Origin: Algoriphagus mannitolivorans DSM 15301 | Lineage (GTDB): Bacteria; Bacteroidota; Bacteroidia; Cytophagales; Cyclobacteriaceae | Direction: 5' to 3' | Length of the DNA stretch: 64,000 nucleotides | Assembly: GCF_000429425.1 (NCBI RefSeq) | Contig: NZ_AUBV01000001.1 | Location: forward strand, 124,001 to 188,000 | Part shown: positions 56,439 through 64,000 of the stretch, piece by piece | Layout: the number at the start of each line of letters is the position of its first letter | Position numbering within the stretch: position 1 is the first letter of the stretch | Made by a program: the position numbers and the translations under genes | Notes under the pieces: generated by a model | Seen by the model: only the letters and a program-made list of their open reading frames with translations | What the model was told of the DNA's origin: nothing | The model's database searches: none

Positions 56439-56492
56439 TTAGCTAATGTTGTTCGGTATTGGTTAGTCAGCTATTAGTTTCAGAGTTTTTCC

Positions 56493-56500
56493 CAAAAATA
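56493..56500 (-). promoter_or_regulatory. Predicted -7 element of hslV
   Basis: On the minus strand TATTTTTG matches the TAnnTTTG consensus exactly, about 55 bases upstream of the hslV ATG. I do not see a clear TTTG -33 partner, so this is a weak call. Confidence 0.4.
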
Positions 56501-56568
56501 GATCGAAAATACCTTTAACTATTTTCTAATATCTAAGTAACTCCTTTTCTCAATAACCATACAAAAGC

Positions 56569-56596
56569 AAAAAGTCCTGAGGAATCAGGACTTTTT
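56569..56596 (-). terminator. Intrinsic terminator of pdhC
   Basis: AAAAAGTCCTGA and TCAGGACTTTTT form a perfect 12-bp stem around GGAA. On the minus strand it ends in a T run and follows the pdhC stop by about 10 bases. Confidence 0.9.
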
Positions 56597-56606
56597 GGCA
56601 GGAATA

Positions 56607-58253
56607 TTAGATTAAAATCCTGACCGGATCTTCAAGTAAGCTTTTTAGAGTCAAAAGGAATGCAGATCCTACAGCTCCGTCCACCACTCTGTGGTCACAG
56701 GACAGAGTCACTTTCATGACATTCCCAACTTTCATCTCTCCATCTTTAACAATGACGGTTTCTTTGATACCTCCGACTGCCAAAATACAGGCGTCAGGCG
56801 GGTTGATAATCGCTGTAAACTCATCAATGCCGAACATTCCCAAGTTGGAGATGGTGAAGGTATTTCCTTCCCAGTCCTTAGGTTGAAGTTCTTTATTCTT
56901 GGCTTTACCTCCAAGGGTTTTAGCCTGATTGGATATTTGAGACAAAGACAAGCTATCCGCAAATCTGATGACCGGAACCAAAAGTCCCTCTTCTACAGCC
57001 ACAGCCATGCCGATGTGGATATGGTCATTGTATCGGATTTTATCACCAAGCCAGCTGGAATTAACTTTTGGATGCTGGCGCAATGCAACCGCTGCTGCTT
57101 TGATTACCATATCGTTGAATGAAATTTTCACCGGAGAAACTTCATTCATGCTTTTTCTGGCTTCAATAGCTTTGTCCATGTTGATCTCCATGGTCAAATA
57201 GAAATGAGGCGCACCAAACTTACTTTCAGCCAATCGCTTGGCGATAGTTTTTCTCATTTGAGACACCTTCTCTTCTCTGAAGCTTTCCTGACCCAAAGCC
57301 GGAACTGTCGCTCCTGAAGCTGAAGCCACTGCTGCTGCAGGTGCTACCGCCGGAACAAAATTTTCAATATCTCTTTTTACTACTCTTCCTCCTTCACCAG
57401 AACCAGATACCTGTCGGATATCCACGCCTTTTTCCTCTGCGATTTTTTTCGCCAAAGGTGAAGCTTTAACTCTTTCTCCTGAAGAGGCCGCAGGGGCAGC
57501 TGCTGGAGCAGAGGTCGCTGGAGCTGCTGAAGCTTCTTTTTTGGTTTCAGGTGCCGGAGAAGCTTCTTCTTTGGCCTCCTGCGGAGCAGGCTCGCTTCCA
57601 GAAGACTCATGAGCCTTTAACAAGGTCTGGTAATCAGCTCCTTTTTCACCAATAACAGCGATGACTCCATCCACAGCAACGCTGTTTCCAGCCTCCACGC
57701 CTATGTATAATAAAACTCCATCTTCATAGGACTCGAGCTCCATGGTAGCTTTGTCAGTCTCCACTTCTGCCAGGATCTCTCCTGCTTTCACAGAATCTCC
57801 AACCTTCTTCAACCAGGTAGAGATTGTTCCTTCTTGCATGGTATCACTCATTTTAGGCATGGTGATTACCGTTGCATTGATGTTGGAAGTATCAATTTTA
57901 GCGGCAGGAGCTGCCGGAGCTTCTGATTTTACTTCTTTACTTTCAGCCTTGGGCTCTTCAGCCTTGGGAGCAGATGCAGAGGAATCTCCATTCAGAAGAT
58001 GTTGAAAATCTTCTCCTTTCTCTCCAATAATCGCAATTACTCCATTCACAGGAACAGAGTCTTTTTCTTTTACTCCTATATATAAAAGCACACCTTCTTC
58101 GTAGGATTCTAGCTCCATGGTTGCTTTGTCGGTTTCCACTTCCGCCAGGATATCTCCAGGTTTTACAGTATCACCCACTTTTTTCAACCAAGCAGCGATT
58201 ACACCTTCTTCCATGGTGTCGCTCATTTTTGGCATTCTGATTATTTCGGCCAT
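56607..58253 (-). CDS. pdhC: Dihydrolipoyl acetyltransferase, E2 of pyruvate dehydrogenase
   Basis: A 548-residue E2 enzyme that transfers the acetyl group to CoA. Two lipoyl domains (about 2-78 and 128-205) carry lipoyl-lysines Lys43 and Lys168, each in ETDKATMELES. Ala/Pro/Glu-rich linkers follow, then an E3-binding domain (about 262-300, VKASPLAKKIAEEKGVD). The catalytic domain has the active-site DHRVVDG with His521 and Asp525. The two lipoyl domains are nearly identical, a recent internal duplication. E1 and E3 are not adjacent. Confidence 0.95.
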   Translation of the reverse strand: MAEIIRMPKMSDTMEEGVIAAWLKKVGDTVKPGDILAEVETDKATMELESYEEGVLLYIGVKEKDSVPVNGVIAIIGEKGEDFQHLLNGDSSASAPKAEEPKAESKEVKSEAPAAPAAKIDTSNINATVITMPKMSDTMQEGTISTWLKKVGDSVKAGEILAEVETDKATMELESYEDGVLLYIGVEAGNSVAVDGVIAVIGEKGADYQTLLKAHESSGSEPAPQEAKEEASPAPETKKEASAAPATSAPAAAPAASSGERVKASPLAKKIAEEKGVDIRQVSGSGEGGRVVKRDIENFVPAVAPAAAVASASGATVPALGQESFREEKVSQMRKTIAKRLAESKFGAPHFYLTMEINMDKAIEARKSMNEVSPVKISFNDMVIKAAAVALRQHPKVNSSWLGDKIRYNDHIHIGMAVAVEEGLLVPVIRFADSLSLSQISNQAKTLGGKAKNKELQPKDWEGNTFTISNLGMFGIDEFTAIINPPDACILAVGGIKETVIVKDGEMKVGNVMKVTLSCDHRVVDGAVGSAFLLTLKSLLEDPVRILI

Positions 58254-58290
58254 AGGTAATTTCGAGCTTGTTCGTTTATTTTAAAGTGTC

Positions 58291-58321
58291 CAAAAATAGG
58301 TTTTAAAACGCTTTATTCAAA
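58291..58321 (-). promoter_or_regulatory. Predicted pdhC promoter
   Basis: On the minus strand TTTG (58318-58321) and TATTTTTG (58291-58298) match both Bacteroidota boxes exactly with 19 bases between them. Transcription would start near 58284, leaving a leader of about 30 bases. Confidence 0.7.
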
Positions 58322-58365
58322 CTTAAATCAGCTAATTTGAAAAGCCTTTTGGGCAAAATACAGAT

Positions 58366-59325
58366 ATGCCACTATTACAAGATTCGAGTTTTAAAAGACC
58401 CAAATGGCTCTTTAACGGCCATTTAGAGACCATCTACCCCGCTTTGGCCAGAAGGGTAAATTTTCAAAGCCCAAGAAATGAACGGATTACCACACCCGAT
58501 GGAGATTTTTTGGATTTGGACTGGTACTGCAACGGAAATCACAGATTAACAATCATTTCCCATGGGTTGGAAGGGAGCAGCTCGCGTCCCTATATGTTGG
58601 GGATGACCAAGAAATTTGTTCAAAATGGCTTCGACGTCCTAGCATGGAACTATCGTGGTTGCAGTGGAGAACTAAATGATAAACCCATTTTCTACCACAG
58701 CGGAGCGACCTATGATTTGGAGACGGTGGTGGATCATGCAGAAAAAAAATATGACGAAATTTTCCTCGTCGGTTTTAGTCTTGGCGGAAATCTTACTTTG
58801 AAATACTTGGGAGAGAAGAGATCCCGAAGCCCCAAAATCAAAAAAGGAGTTGCTGTATCTGTGCCTCTTGACTTGGGAAAATCCTGCGACAAGATTTCTA
58901 CACGGGAAAACTTCCTCTACTCGAAGCGTTTTTTAAAGTCTCTCAAGGAAAAAGTCATTCGAAAATCCGAGAAATTTCCACAGCAAATCGATTTCCGGGC
59001 TCTAAACCACGTCAAGACGCTTCGTGATTTCGATAATTTTTTCACTGGCCCTTTACACGGTTTTAAAGATGCCGAAGAATACTATCAGGTAAATTCTTCT
59101 TTGTTTTTTCTGGAGGGCATACAAGTGCCAACCTTGGTTCTCAATGCACTCAATGACCCATTTTTGAGCCAAAGCTGCTTCCCCAAAGATCTGGCTGAAA
59201 AACTGGATCAAGTCTATTTTGAATTTCCTTCACATGGAGGTCATGTGGGCTTTTCTTCTGCCCTTTTTGAAAATACCTATTATTCTGAAGGGCGTGCAGT
59301 TGAATTTATAACCCATGATCTCTAA
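58366..59325 (+). CDS. YheT-family alpha/beta hydrolase
   Basis: A 319-residue alpha/beta hydrolase of the YheT/ABHD1-3 type. The nucleophile elbow GFSLGG puts Ser138 at the active site, with Asp in NALNDPF and His in SHGGHVGF near the C terminus as partners. The oxyanion region SHGLEGSS and NYRGCSGE are typical. The physiological ester or lipid substrate is unknown. It precedes the SRAP gene by 29 bases on the same strand, and the two probably form a transcript that ends at 60055-60077. Confidence 0.92.
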   Translation: MPLLQDSSFKRPKWLFNGHLETIYPALARRVNFQSPRNERITTPDGDFLDLDWYCNGNHRLTIISHGLEGSSSRPYMLGMTKKFVQNGFDVLAWNYRGCSGELNDKPIFYHSGATYDLETVVDHAEKKYDEIFLVGFSLGGNLTLKYLGEKRSRSPKIKKGVAVSVPLDLGKSCDKISTRENFLYSKRFLKSLKEKVIRKSEKFPQQIDFRALNHVKTLRDFDNFFTGPLHGFKDAEEYYQVNSSLFFLEGIQVPTLVLNALNDPFLSQSCFPKDLAEKLDQVYFEFPSHGGHVGFSSALFENTYYSEGRAVEFITHDL

Positions 59326-59354
59326 CTTCCCCAGAAATCTAGCTTTCTCTGATC

Positions 59355-60053
59355 ATGTGCGGAAGATATTCCCTAAGCAAAAGTAAAATCGACCTGGAAG
59401 AGAGATTTCAGGCTGAAATGTTAGCCGACTTCACTCCTCGCTATAACATCGCCCCTACTCAACTCGTCCCAGTCATCACTTCGGAAAGCCCCAAGGGATT
59501 TTCATTCTTCTACTGGGGAATTACCCCCGACTTCGGACAAAACAAGCCCGTCTCCCAAAAACTCATCAATGCCAAGGCAGAAACGGTACATGAAAAAATA
59601 TCTTTTAAGAGTTCATTTGAAAAAAGGAGATGTTTGGTGCCTGCAGATGGATTTTTCGAATGGAAAAAGTTGGGGAAAAAGACTAAAATCCCTCACCGGT
59701 TCACCTTGAGAGAAGATAATCTCTTTTCATTTGCAGGAATCTGGGAAGAATATGAAGGCCTGTCTGGAGAGATTCAGCATACCTTTTTGATCTTGACTAC
59801 CTCCCCCAACGAAGTAGTAAGTGAGGTTCATGACCGCATGCCGGTGATCCTATCCAAGGAGAATGAGAAAAAATGGCTGGATAAATACAGCAGCGAAGAG
59901 GACTTATTGAAAATGCTCAAGCCCTACCCTGCTGAATTGATGCTTTCATATACCGTCTCCCCGATGGTTAATTCCGTTCAAAACGATTCCCCGGGAATAA
60001 TTCGGAGAACTTCCCCCATGGATCAATTCGGGAATTACACCCTATTTGGATAA
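59355..60053 (+). CDS. SRAP (HMCES/YedK) abasic-site-shielding protein
   Basis: A 232-residue SRAP-domain protein. Cys2 (MCGRYS), after Met removal, forms a thiazolidine crosslink to abasic sites in single-stranded DNA. Other active-site residues are Asn72 (INAKAET), Glu102 (FFEW) and His159 (VHDRMP). It protects stalled replication forks against abasic lesions. The length matches the bacterial family. The adjacent hydrolase gene has no evident functional link to it. Confidence 0.95.
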   Translation: MCGRYSLSKSKIDLEERFQAEMLADFTPRYNIAPTQLVPVITSESPKGFSFFYWGITPDFGQNKPVSQKLINAKAETVHEKISFKSSFEKRRCLVPADGFFEWKKLGKKTKIPHRFTLREDNLFSFAGIWEEYEGLSGEIQHTFLILTTSPNEVVSEVHDRMPVILSKENEKKWLDKYSSEEDLLKMLKPYPAELMLSYTVSPMVNSVQNDSPGIIRRTSPMDQFGNYTLFG

Positions 60054-60054
60054 G

Positions 60055-60077
60055 CCTTCTAACTAAAGAAGGTTTTT
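60055..60077 (+). terminator. Intrinsic terminator of the YheT/SRAP transcript
   Basis: CCTTCT and AGAAGG form a 6-bp stem around AACTAA and are followed by five T residues just behind the SRAP stop codon. The stem is modest but well placed. Confidence 0.6.
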
Positions 60078-60145
60078 GTAGGATTGGCAGCTTGTAGCGA
60101 TATTGCCAGTCCTTTTTTCATACCTAAAAATAAACCCAAATTCAG

Positions 60146-61144
60146 ATGAAAAAGTCCAGAATACTTGGTGCAGGCCATTATGTCCCAGAGCGTATTGTCA
60201 CCAACGAGGAGCTATCCAAAATGATGGACACCAACAATGAGTGGATCGTGGAACGAACAGGTATTCATGAAAGACGTTGGTTTACTCCAGGGGTGGACAC
60301 CCTTACCAATATGTCCGCCAAAGCCTCCAGAATGGCCCTAAAACGAGCAAAGGTTGACCCTCAAGAAATAGACTTTATCGTCTTTGCAACTATCACCTCC
60401 GACTATTTTGTCCCTGGTAATGGGGTATTACTTCAGCGTGAACTGGGACTTACATCCATTGGAGCTATTGATATCAAAAATGCGTGTTCAGGATTTATTT
60501 ATGCGCTTTCGGTAGCGGATCAATTTATCAAAACAGGCATGTATAAAAAGATCCTAGTCGTAGGAGCCGAAATTCAATCCTCCGGGCTGGACAAAAGCAA
60601 TGAAGGTCGCTCTAGCGCAGTAATCTTTGCGGATGGTGCAGGAGCGGTGGTTCTTGGGGCTGTGGAGAATGATCAGCCTGGAATCATGAGCACCCATCTT
60701 CATTCAGAAGGTACCCATGCAGAAGAGTTATATTGTATCGGACCAAGCTCCAGCGCAGAGGTTAGAGTATCTCAGGAGTTGATCGACCGGGGAGATTTCT
60801 TTCTCAAAATGAACGGGAATGCAGTATTTAAGCATGCAATCGTTAGATTTTTGGAAGTGATTCAAGAAGCCTTAGATTACAATGGCGTAACCAAGGAAGA
60901 AGTGGATCTATTGGTTCCTCATCAGGCTAATTTAAGAATCAGCCAGTACATTCAGCAAAAGATGCAACTACCCGATGAGAAGGTATTTAATAACATCATG
61001 TATTTGGGAAACACCACCGCTGGGACTATTCCAATTGCACTTTCAGAAGCATGGGAACAAGGTAGGATCAAAGAAAATGATCTGATATGTCTGGCGGCAT
61101 TTGGTTCCGGATTCACTTGGGCATCGGCGCTCTTAAGATGGTAA
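60146..61144 (+). CDS. fabH: Beta-ketoacyl-ACP synthase III
   Basis: A 332-residue KAS III enzyme, which condenses acetyl-CoA or a branched primer with malonyl-ACP to start fatty acid synthesis. The catalytic triad is Cys114 (KNACSGFIYAL), His259 (VPHQANLRI) and Asn289 (LGNTTAGTIP). Branched primers are typical in Bacteroidota, but primer specificity cannot be read here. A second small gene starts after one base and is probably co-transcribed. A FabH paralogue in another pathway cannot be excluded. Confidence 0.94.
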   Translation: MKKSRILGAGHYVPERIVTNEELSKMMDTNNEWIVERTGIHERRWFTPGVDTLTNMSAKASRMALKRAKVDPQEIDFIVFATITSDYFVPGNGVLLQRELGLTSIGAIDIKNACSGFIYALSVADQFIKTGMYKKILVVGAEIQSSGLDKSNEGRSSAVIFADGAGAVVLGAVENDQPGIMSTHLHSEGTHAEELYCIGPSSSAEVRVSQELIDRGDFFLKMNGNAVFKHAIVRFLEVIQEALDYNGVTKEEVDLLVPHQANLRISQYIQQKMQLPDEKVFNNIMYLGNTTAGTIPIALSEAWEQGRIKENDLICLAAFGSGFTWASALLRW

Positions 61145-61145
61145 G

Positions 61146-61706
61146 ATGCGTGATTCCCATTTTTCCTTAGATCTGGATCTTTGGCTTGATCAAGATCTCA
61201 TCAAAAGACAAAACCGTCTAAAATCGGCCTTTTTAATGCTTTTTGAAGACTTGGGAAATTCAATATCAAATGAAGCTCTAACTCAAATCCATGCCTTTTC
61301 TAAAGGAAAAAAAATTTCCAAGGGCAATGATCTACTTGGGTTTCCGTATCAGGTATTGGATTTTGTCCGGGATTTTGATCCTGAAAAAGGCCTTGATATC
61401 AGGATCCTAAACTGGTTTGGAAATGGCCTTTTTTTGATGATCTATCATGGTGAAAAAAGTCAGCCAAATCCTAAAGAATTACTTAAAGCGGGTTTTGCCT
61501 TTTCGCTTGCAGAATCTGCATGGGATTACCCCGAGATGATTTTAAATCAGGCCTTTTCAAAAAAACTTGAAAAGTATCATCTCAAAAAAAGTAAACCCAT
61601 CGTTTGGATCAAAGAACTCAAGGTTCCGGAAAAAACAGAATTAGCCTTAAATAATCTACAATTGGAGATTGGAAATCTTCTTCAAATCCTAAAACTTTCC
61701 AATTAA
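61146..61706 (+). CDS. Hypothetical protein coupled to fabH
   Basis: A 186-residue soluble protein without signal peptide or membrane segment. It starts one base after the fabH stop, so it is translated with it. No family is recognised. The sequence is mixed helical with a central segment rich in Phe, Leu and Gly (LDIRILNWFGNGLFLMIYHG) and a helical, charged C-terminal third. A helper role for fatty acid synthesis is only suggested by position. Confidence 0.7.
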   Translation: MRDSHFSLDLDLWLDQDLIKRQNRLKSAFLMLFEDLGNSISNEALTQIHAFSKGKKISKGNDLLGFPYQVLDFVRDFDPEKGLDIRILNWFGNGLFLMIYHGEKSQPNPKELLKAGFAFSLAESAWDYPEMILNQAFSKKLEKYHLKKSKPIVWIKELKVPEKTELALNNLQLEIGNLLQILKLSN

Positions 61707-61733
61707 GAAAAAAGGGTGTAATTTAAATTTAAC

Positions 61734-61752
61734 CGTGTGGCAGTTTCACACG
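61734..61752. repeat. Short inverted repeat before the MORN-type gene
   Basis: CGTGTG and CACACG are separated by GCAGTTT; the symmetry extends one or two A-T pairs with a bulge. No T run follows, so a regulator operator or a leader hairpin fits better than a terminator. It lies about 70 bases upstream of the MORN-type protein start. Confidence 0.45.
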
Positions 61753-61823
61753 TTAACTTGTAACGATTTACCTTTCCCCTATCTGGAAAGATCTATTTGC
61801 TAAAACTCCGAATTCAACAAAAA

Positions 61824-63371
61824 ATGAGATACTTCCTTCTGGCAGTTTTTTTTCTCCTACAAACCTACCTTTTTGCTCAAACTCCGCAAGTGGTTAGACA
61901 ATTCAATTCAGACTCAAGTATTGTGGGCACTGGAGTTTTGGAGGGGAGGATGAAAACAGGACTTTGGAAATTTTATGATTCAAAAACCAACAGGTTATTA
62001 TTTGAAGGAACTTATAAAAATGGCCAAAAAGATGGCAATTGGACCAAATACCACCAGAACGGAAAAAGGAAAGAAACCTCAGAATACCGGGATGGTAAAC
62101 TTTTTGGACCTTCGAGGCATTACGACGAAGATGGACGTTTAACCAAAGAAATGATCTACCAAGACAGTGTGCTGGTGGGAAAATATTTAGAATACTTTGG
62201 CAAAACAGGAGCTCCCGGATATGTGGATCCAAAACAGGTAAAAGTGGATGGACAATATGAAAAAGGAAGGAAAACGGGGCAATGGGTTACTTTTTACGAA
62301 TTTGGAGAGGTAGCCATCAATGAGTTTTATAAGGATGGGCTTCGGGAAGGCCCTTATTTGGAGTATAGTCCTGAAGGATTCTTAATCACCGAAGCATTTG
62401 CAACAAAAGGCCAATTCAACGGAGATTTCAAAAGATATTATCTTCCAAATGTGATCTTGGAGTCAGGCCAATACAAGAATGGAGTCAAAATAGGAGATTG
62501 GAAAAGGTACTTCCCCGGGACTAAAATCCTCGAGGCGGAAGAGTTTTTTACCCAAGAAGGATTAAGAACCGGGCAATGGAAATATTATTATCAGACAGGA
62601 AGGATTGCAAGAATTGAAACCTATGAAAATAATATTGCCATAGGTACTTGGGAAGAATATTTTCCAAATAAAGCGCTATCTAAACGTAAATCATTTGATC
62701 TCGGAGTTCCTACCGGAGAATACCTTGAATACCACAGTTCAGGAGAGATTTCAGTCAAAGGGCAATATGAAAACGGCGCAAAATCCGGGCTTTGGCAAAG
62801 CTTTTATCCAGACGGACACCTTTATTCCATAGGCGAATATAAAAATGACCTGAAATCAGAAGTTTGGAAGTATTTTAATAAAATCGGCATTTTGATCGCA
62901 GAAGGTAAATACCTACTTGGTGAGGAAGATGGTCAATGGTTTTATTATTACGATGGTGGCCAGCTGAAATCTGTCGGAGTTTACAAACTAGGCAAAGAGG
63001 ACGGAATTTGGGGACTGTTTTACGATAACAAGCAACTAACTCAGGAGGAATTCTGGAAAGAAGGATATCTGATGAATGTAAGTGATTATTCCAGCTTTGA
63101 TGGCAAAACCACCTATAACAAGGGAACACTCAAGGATGGCAATGGAACCAGAATCACCTATTATGTCAATGGGCAAAAGGAATCCGAAGGAACCTATAAA
63201 TCCGGAAAAGCGGAAGGACTTTGGATTTATTACCATGAAAATGGCCGAAAAGCCTCTGAAGGAGCTATGATAGATGGTAAAAAAGAAGGAACTTGGAGGT
63301 ATTATAATACATCGGGAAGACTTGAAGACCTGGTCACCTTTAAATCCGATGAGGTAGTTCAAAACAACTAA
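61824..63371 (+). CDS. MORN/YwqK-type repeat protein, exported
   Basis: A 515-residue protein with a signal peptide ending near LFAQ and about 20 repeats of around 23 residues of the form GxWxxYYxxGxLxxEGxYKNGxxxG. These are MORN-variant repeats often annotated as a YwqK-family antitoxin. No toxin gene is adjacent, and an exported location does not suit an antitoxin. The repeats should fold into an extended beta-sheet strip, likely for binding or scaffolding at the envelope. The TTG at 61797 would add nine residues; the ATG at 61824 gives a cleaner signal peptide. Confidence 0.87.
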   Translation: MRYFLLAVFFLLQTYLFAQTPQVVRQFNSDSSIVGTGVLEGRMKTGLWKFYDSKTNRLLFEGTYKNGQKDGNWTKYHQNGKRKETSEYRDGKLFGPSRHYDEDGRLTKEMIYQDSVLVGKYLEYFGKTGAPGYVDPKQVKVDGQYEKGRKTGQWVTFYEFGEVAINEFYKDGLREGPYLEYSPEGFLITEAFATKGQFNGDFKRYYLPNVILESGQYKNGVKIGDWKRYFPGTKILEAEEFFTQEGLRTGQWKYYYQTGRIARIETYENNIAIGTWEEYFPNKALSKRKSFDLGVPTGEYLEYHSSGEISVKGQYENGAKSGLWQSFYPDGHLYSIGEYKNDLKSEVWKYFNKIGILIAEGKYLLGEEDGQWFYYYDGGQLKSVGVYKLGKEDGIWGLFYDNKQLTQEEFWKEGYLMNVSDYSSFDGKTTYNKGTLKDGNGTRITYYVNGQKESEGTYKSGKAEGLWIYYHENGRKASEGAMIDGKKEGTWRYYNTSGRLEDLVTFKSDEVVQNN

Positions 63372-63381
63372 TTCCGATTTT

Positions 63382-63411
63382 ACCTCCAAACAAAGGGAGT
63401 ACACTGGAGGT
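63382..63411 (+). repeat. Stem-loop before the Lacal_2735 gene
   Basis: ACCTCCA and TGGAGGT form a 7-bp stem around 16 bases, ending about 17 bases before the next start codon. It may end the MORN-type transcript weakly, or hide the GGAGG in its 3' arm; no T run is present. Confidence 0.4.
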
Positions 63412-63428
63412 TTAAAAAAATAAAACCC

Positions 63429-63593
63429 ATGTTCAATCTATTCAAAAAGAAAAGCGAAAAAGAGAAGCTTCAGGAATTGTATTCCAAAAAATTAAAGGAA
63501 GCTTACACTCTCTCCCATACTAATAGAACCGATTCTGACCGTCTCATGGCGGAAGCAGAAGAAATCGCCAAAAAAATAGAATCCATGACCTAA
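63429..63593 (+). CDS. Lacal_2735-type small protein (54 aa)
   Basis: A 54-residue highly charged protein that begins MFNLFKKKSEKEKLQ and continues with YSKKLKEAYTLSHTNR and AEAEEIAKKIE. This is the pattern of the Lacal_2735 family found in Bacteroidota, a helical hairpin of unknown function. It contains no catalytic motif. The gene lies 57 bases behind the MORN-type gene and is easily missed because of its length. The ATG is the first Met in frame and the frame closes with TAA. Confidence 0.8.
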   Translation: MFNLFKKKSEKEKLQELYSKKLKEAYTLSHTNRTDSDRLMAEAEEIAKKIESMT

Positions 63594-63634
63594 TTGTTTT
63601 TCAGCTACAGAAAAACAATTTTTACATATAATAA

Positions 63635-63665
63635 TTTGGATTTTAGATAATTAGCCTTATATTTA
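63635..63665 (+). promoter_or_regulatory. Predicted promoter of a candidate small RNA
   Basis: TTTG at 63635-63638 and TATATTTA at 63658-63665 (one mismatch from TAnnTTTG) are separated by 19 bases. No gene of normal size starts downstream before the strong terminator at 63761, so the transcript would be about 120 bases. Confidence 0.45.
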
Positions 63666-63669
63666 TTAT

Positions 63670-63790
63670 TACTTTTTCATCTGGTCCGCAGACGTTTATA
63701 AACAATTCAAGTTTATTTTAAGGGTGATTGAGCTACGGACTCTAGAACACAAATTTTTAAAACCCGGGTTTGACAGCCCGGGTTTTTTTA
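63670..63790 (+). ncRNA. Candidate small non-coding RNA
   Basis: A short transcription unit is suggested by a near-consensus promoter and a strong intrinsic terminator with no recognisable gene between them. A pairing of 63684-63691 (GTCCG, one mismatch, AG) with 63733-63740 (CT, one mismatch, CGGAC) closes a 41-base interior. The interior contains the perfect palindrome GTTTATAAAC. It does not resemble 6S, tmRNA, SRP or RNase P RNA. An open frame crossing the terminator (63724-63936) looks like chance. Conservation was not tested. Confidence 0.4.
63761..63790 (+). terminator. Strong intrinsic terminator in a gene-less region
   Basis: AACCCGGG and CCCGGGTT form a perfect 8-bp GC-rich stem around an 8-base loop, followed by five more T residues (seven T in all). 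No ordinary gene lies directly upstream, since the nearest stop is 168 bases away, which argues for a separate short transcript. Confidence 0.88.
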
Positions 63791-63969
63791 TGGGCAAAAT
63801 CCAACATACTCTCCCACCAACCCAAATCCTAAATCTTTTCAAAAAGAGATTCCTAAGAAACAAGAATTTCCATTATCCAGAAAAAAGAACTCCTCATTCG
63901 TCTATTTTTTCAATTAAGTGCTTTTTTGATCCCTAAAATTTAGCTTTATTGAGGCAATTCTCAGAAGAT
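63791..63969. other. Intergenic sequence at the right end
   Basis: This AT-rich stretch between the terminator and the last ATG holds no gene, RNA or repeat that I can support. It probably contains the promoter of the truncated gene at the edge. Confidence 0.4.
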
Positions 63970-64000
63970 ATGAACCTGATAAATCCCAAAGAAGCCATTT
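63970..64000 (+). CDS. Possible start of a truncated gene at the window edge
   Basis: An ATG at 63970 opens a frame reading MNLINPKEAI up to the end of the window. Ten residues are too few to identify a family. It is listed because the frame is open to the edge and the position, after an intergenic gap, suits a gene start. Confidence 0.3.
   Translation, partial: MNLINPKEAI

Noticed and set aside
61824..63371. Toxin-antitoxin locus
   Set aside because: The antitoxin label comes only from repeat similarity to YwqK; no toxin is adjacent and the protein carries a signal peptide.
63724..63936. 70-residue plus-strand frame
   Set aside because: It runs straight through a strong terminator hairpin and has no family character.

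Overview
The window reads as a chromosomal segment of a Bacteroidota member, most likely order Cytophagales and probably a Cyclobacteriaceae genus such as Algoriphagus (inferred from protein character and gene content; no search was run). The evidence is a type IX secretion plug protein, a PUR/DUF3276 protein, an IPExxxVDY-family protein, a Lacal_2735-type small protein, PorV-like and phosphate-selective-porin-like barrels, almost no Shine-Dalgarno sites, and promoters of the Bacteroidota form TTTG-N19-21-TAnnTTTG. Nearly all of it is housekeeping or core sequence. I see no insertion sequence, prophage, integrase or CRISPR array.

Layout. 1-66: 3' end of a tRNA and its terminator, then an AT-rich gap. 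0.6-6.1 kb: penicillin-acylase-type lipoprotein, aldo/keto reductase, pfkA, a small membrane-anchored protein and miaA. 6.2-9.9 kb: a tightly packed run of REC-Hpt, REC, a 92-residue unknown, a metallo-beta-lactamase-fold hydrolase and an RqcH-like NFACT protein. 9.9-14.6 kb (minus): a LytTR regulator with a degenerate receiver, a four-domain fasciclin lipoprotein, pyk and IPExxxVDY. 14.8-20 kb: acpP-fabF-rnc-nadE-lgt, then yidD on the minus strand. 20.3-27.2 kb: four envelope genes (BamA-like, PorV-like, HhH plus probable barrel, zinc metalloprotease). 27.2-28.4 kb: tandem paralogous unknown genes. 28.6-34 kb: an ASK1-like TPR protein, an M3 peptidase, an AI-2E transporter and a TPR lipoprotein. 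34-45 kb: two sensor kinases, a porin, aconitase, an AtoE-like transporter, and a LuxC-type acyl-CoA reductase divergent from a ferredoxin. 45.6-53.8 kb: PUR protein, second AI-2E protein, ychF, a stand-alone Cas6, the T9SS plug protein, an ABC-F ATPase and a sorbosone-dehydrogenase-like lipoprotein. 53.8-58.3 kb (minus): ABC1 kinase with a TetR regulator, hslV and the E2 subunit of pyruvate dehydrogenase. 58.4-63.6 kb: YheT hydrolase, SRAP protein, fabH with an unknown partner, a MORN-type repeat protein and the Lacal_2735 protein. After that lies a terminated non-coding segment that may encode a small RNA.

How the genes work together. Pfk, pyruvate kinase, the PDH E2 and aconitase are scattered parts of central carbon metabolism. 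ACP, FabF and FabH cover fatty acid synthesis. Lgt, YidD, the BamA-like protein, the PorV-like protein and the T9SS plug serve envelope biogenesis, and several lipoproteins in the window are likely Lgt substrates. Four two-component loci suggest substantial signalling.

The most interesting items are the stand-alone Cas6 with its own promoter and no array; a bacterial protein with the layout of the regulatory half of the eukaryotic kinase ASK1, keeping a putative catalytic Glu; the candidate small RNA at the right end; and the co-transcription of phosphorelay proteins with an RqcH-like factor. I did not find a complete new multi-gene system that I could defend.
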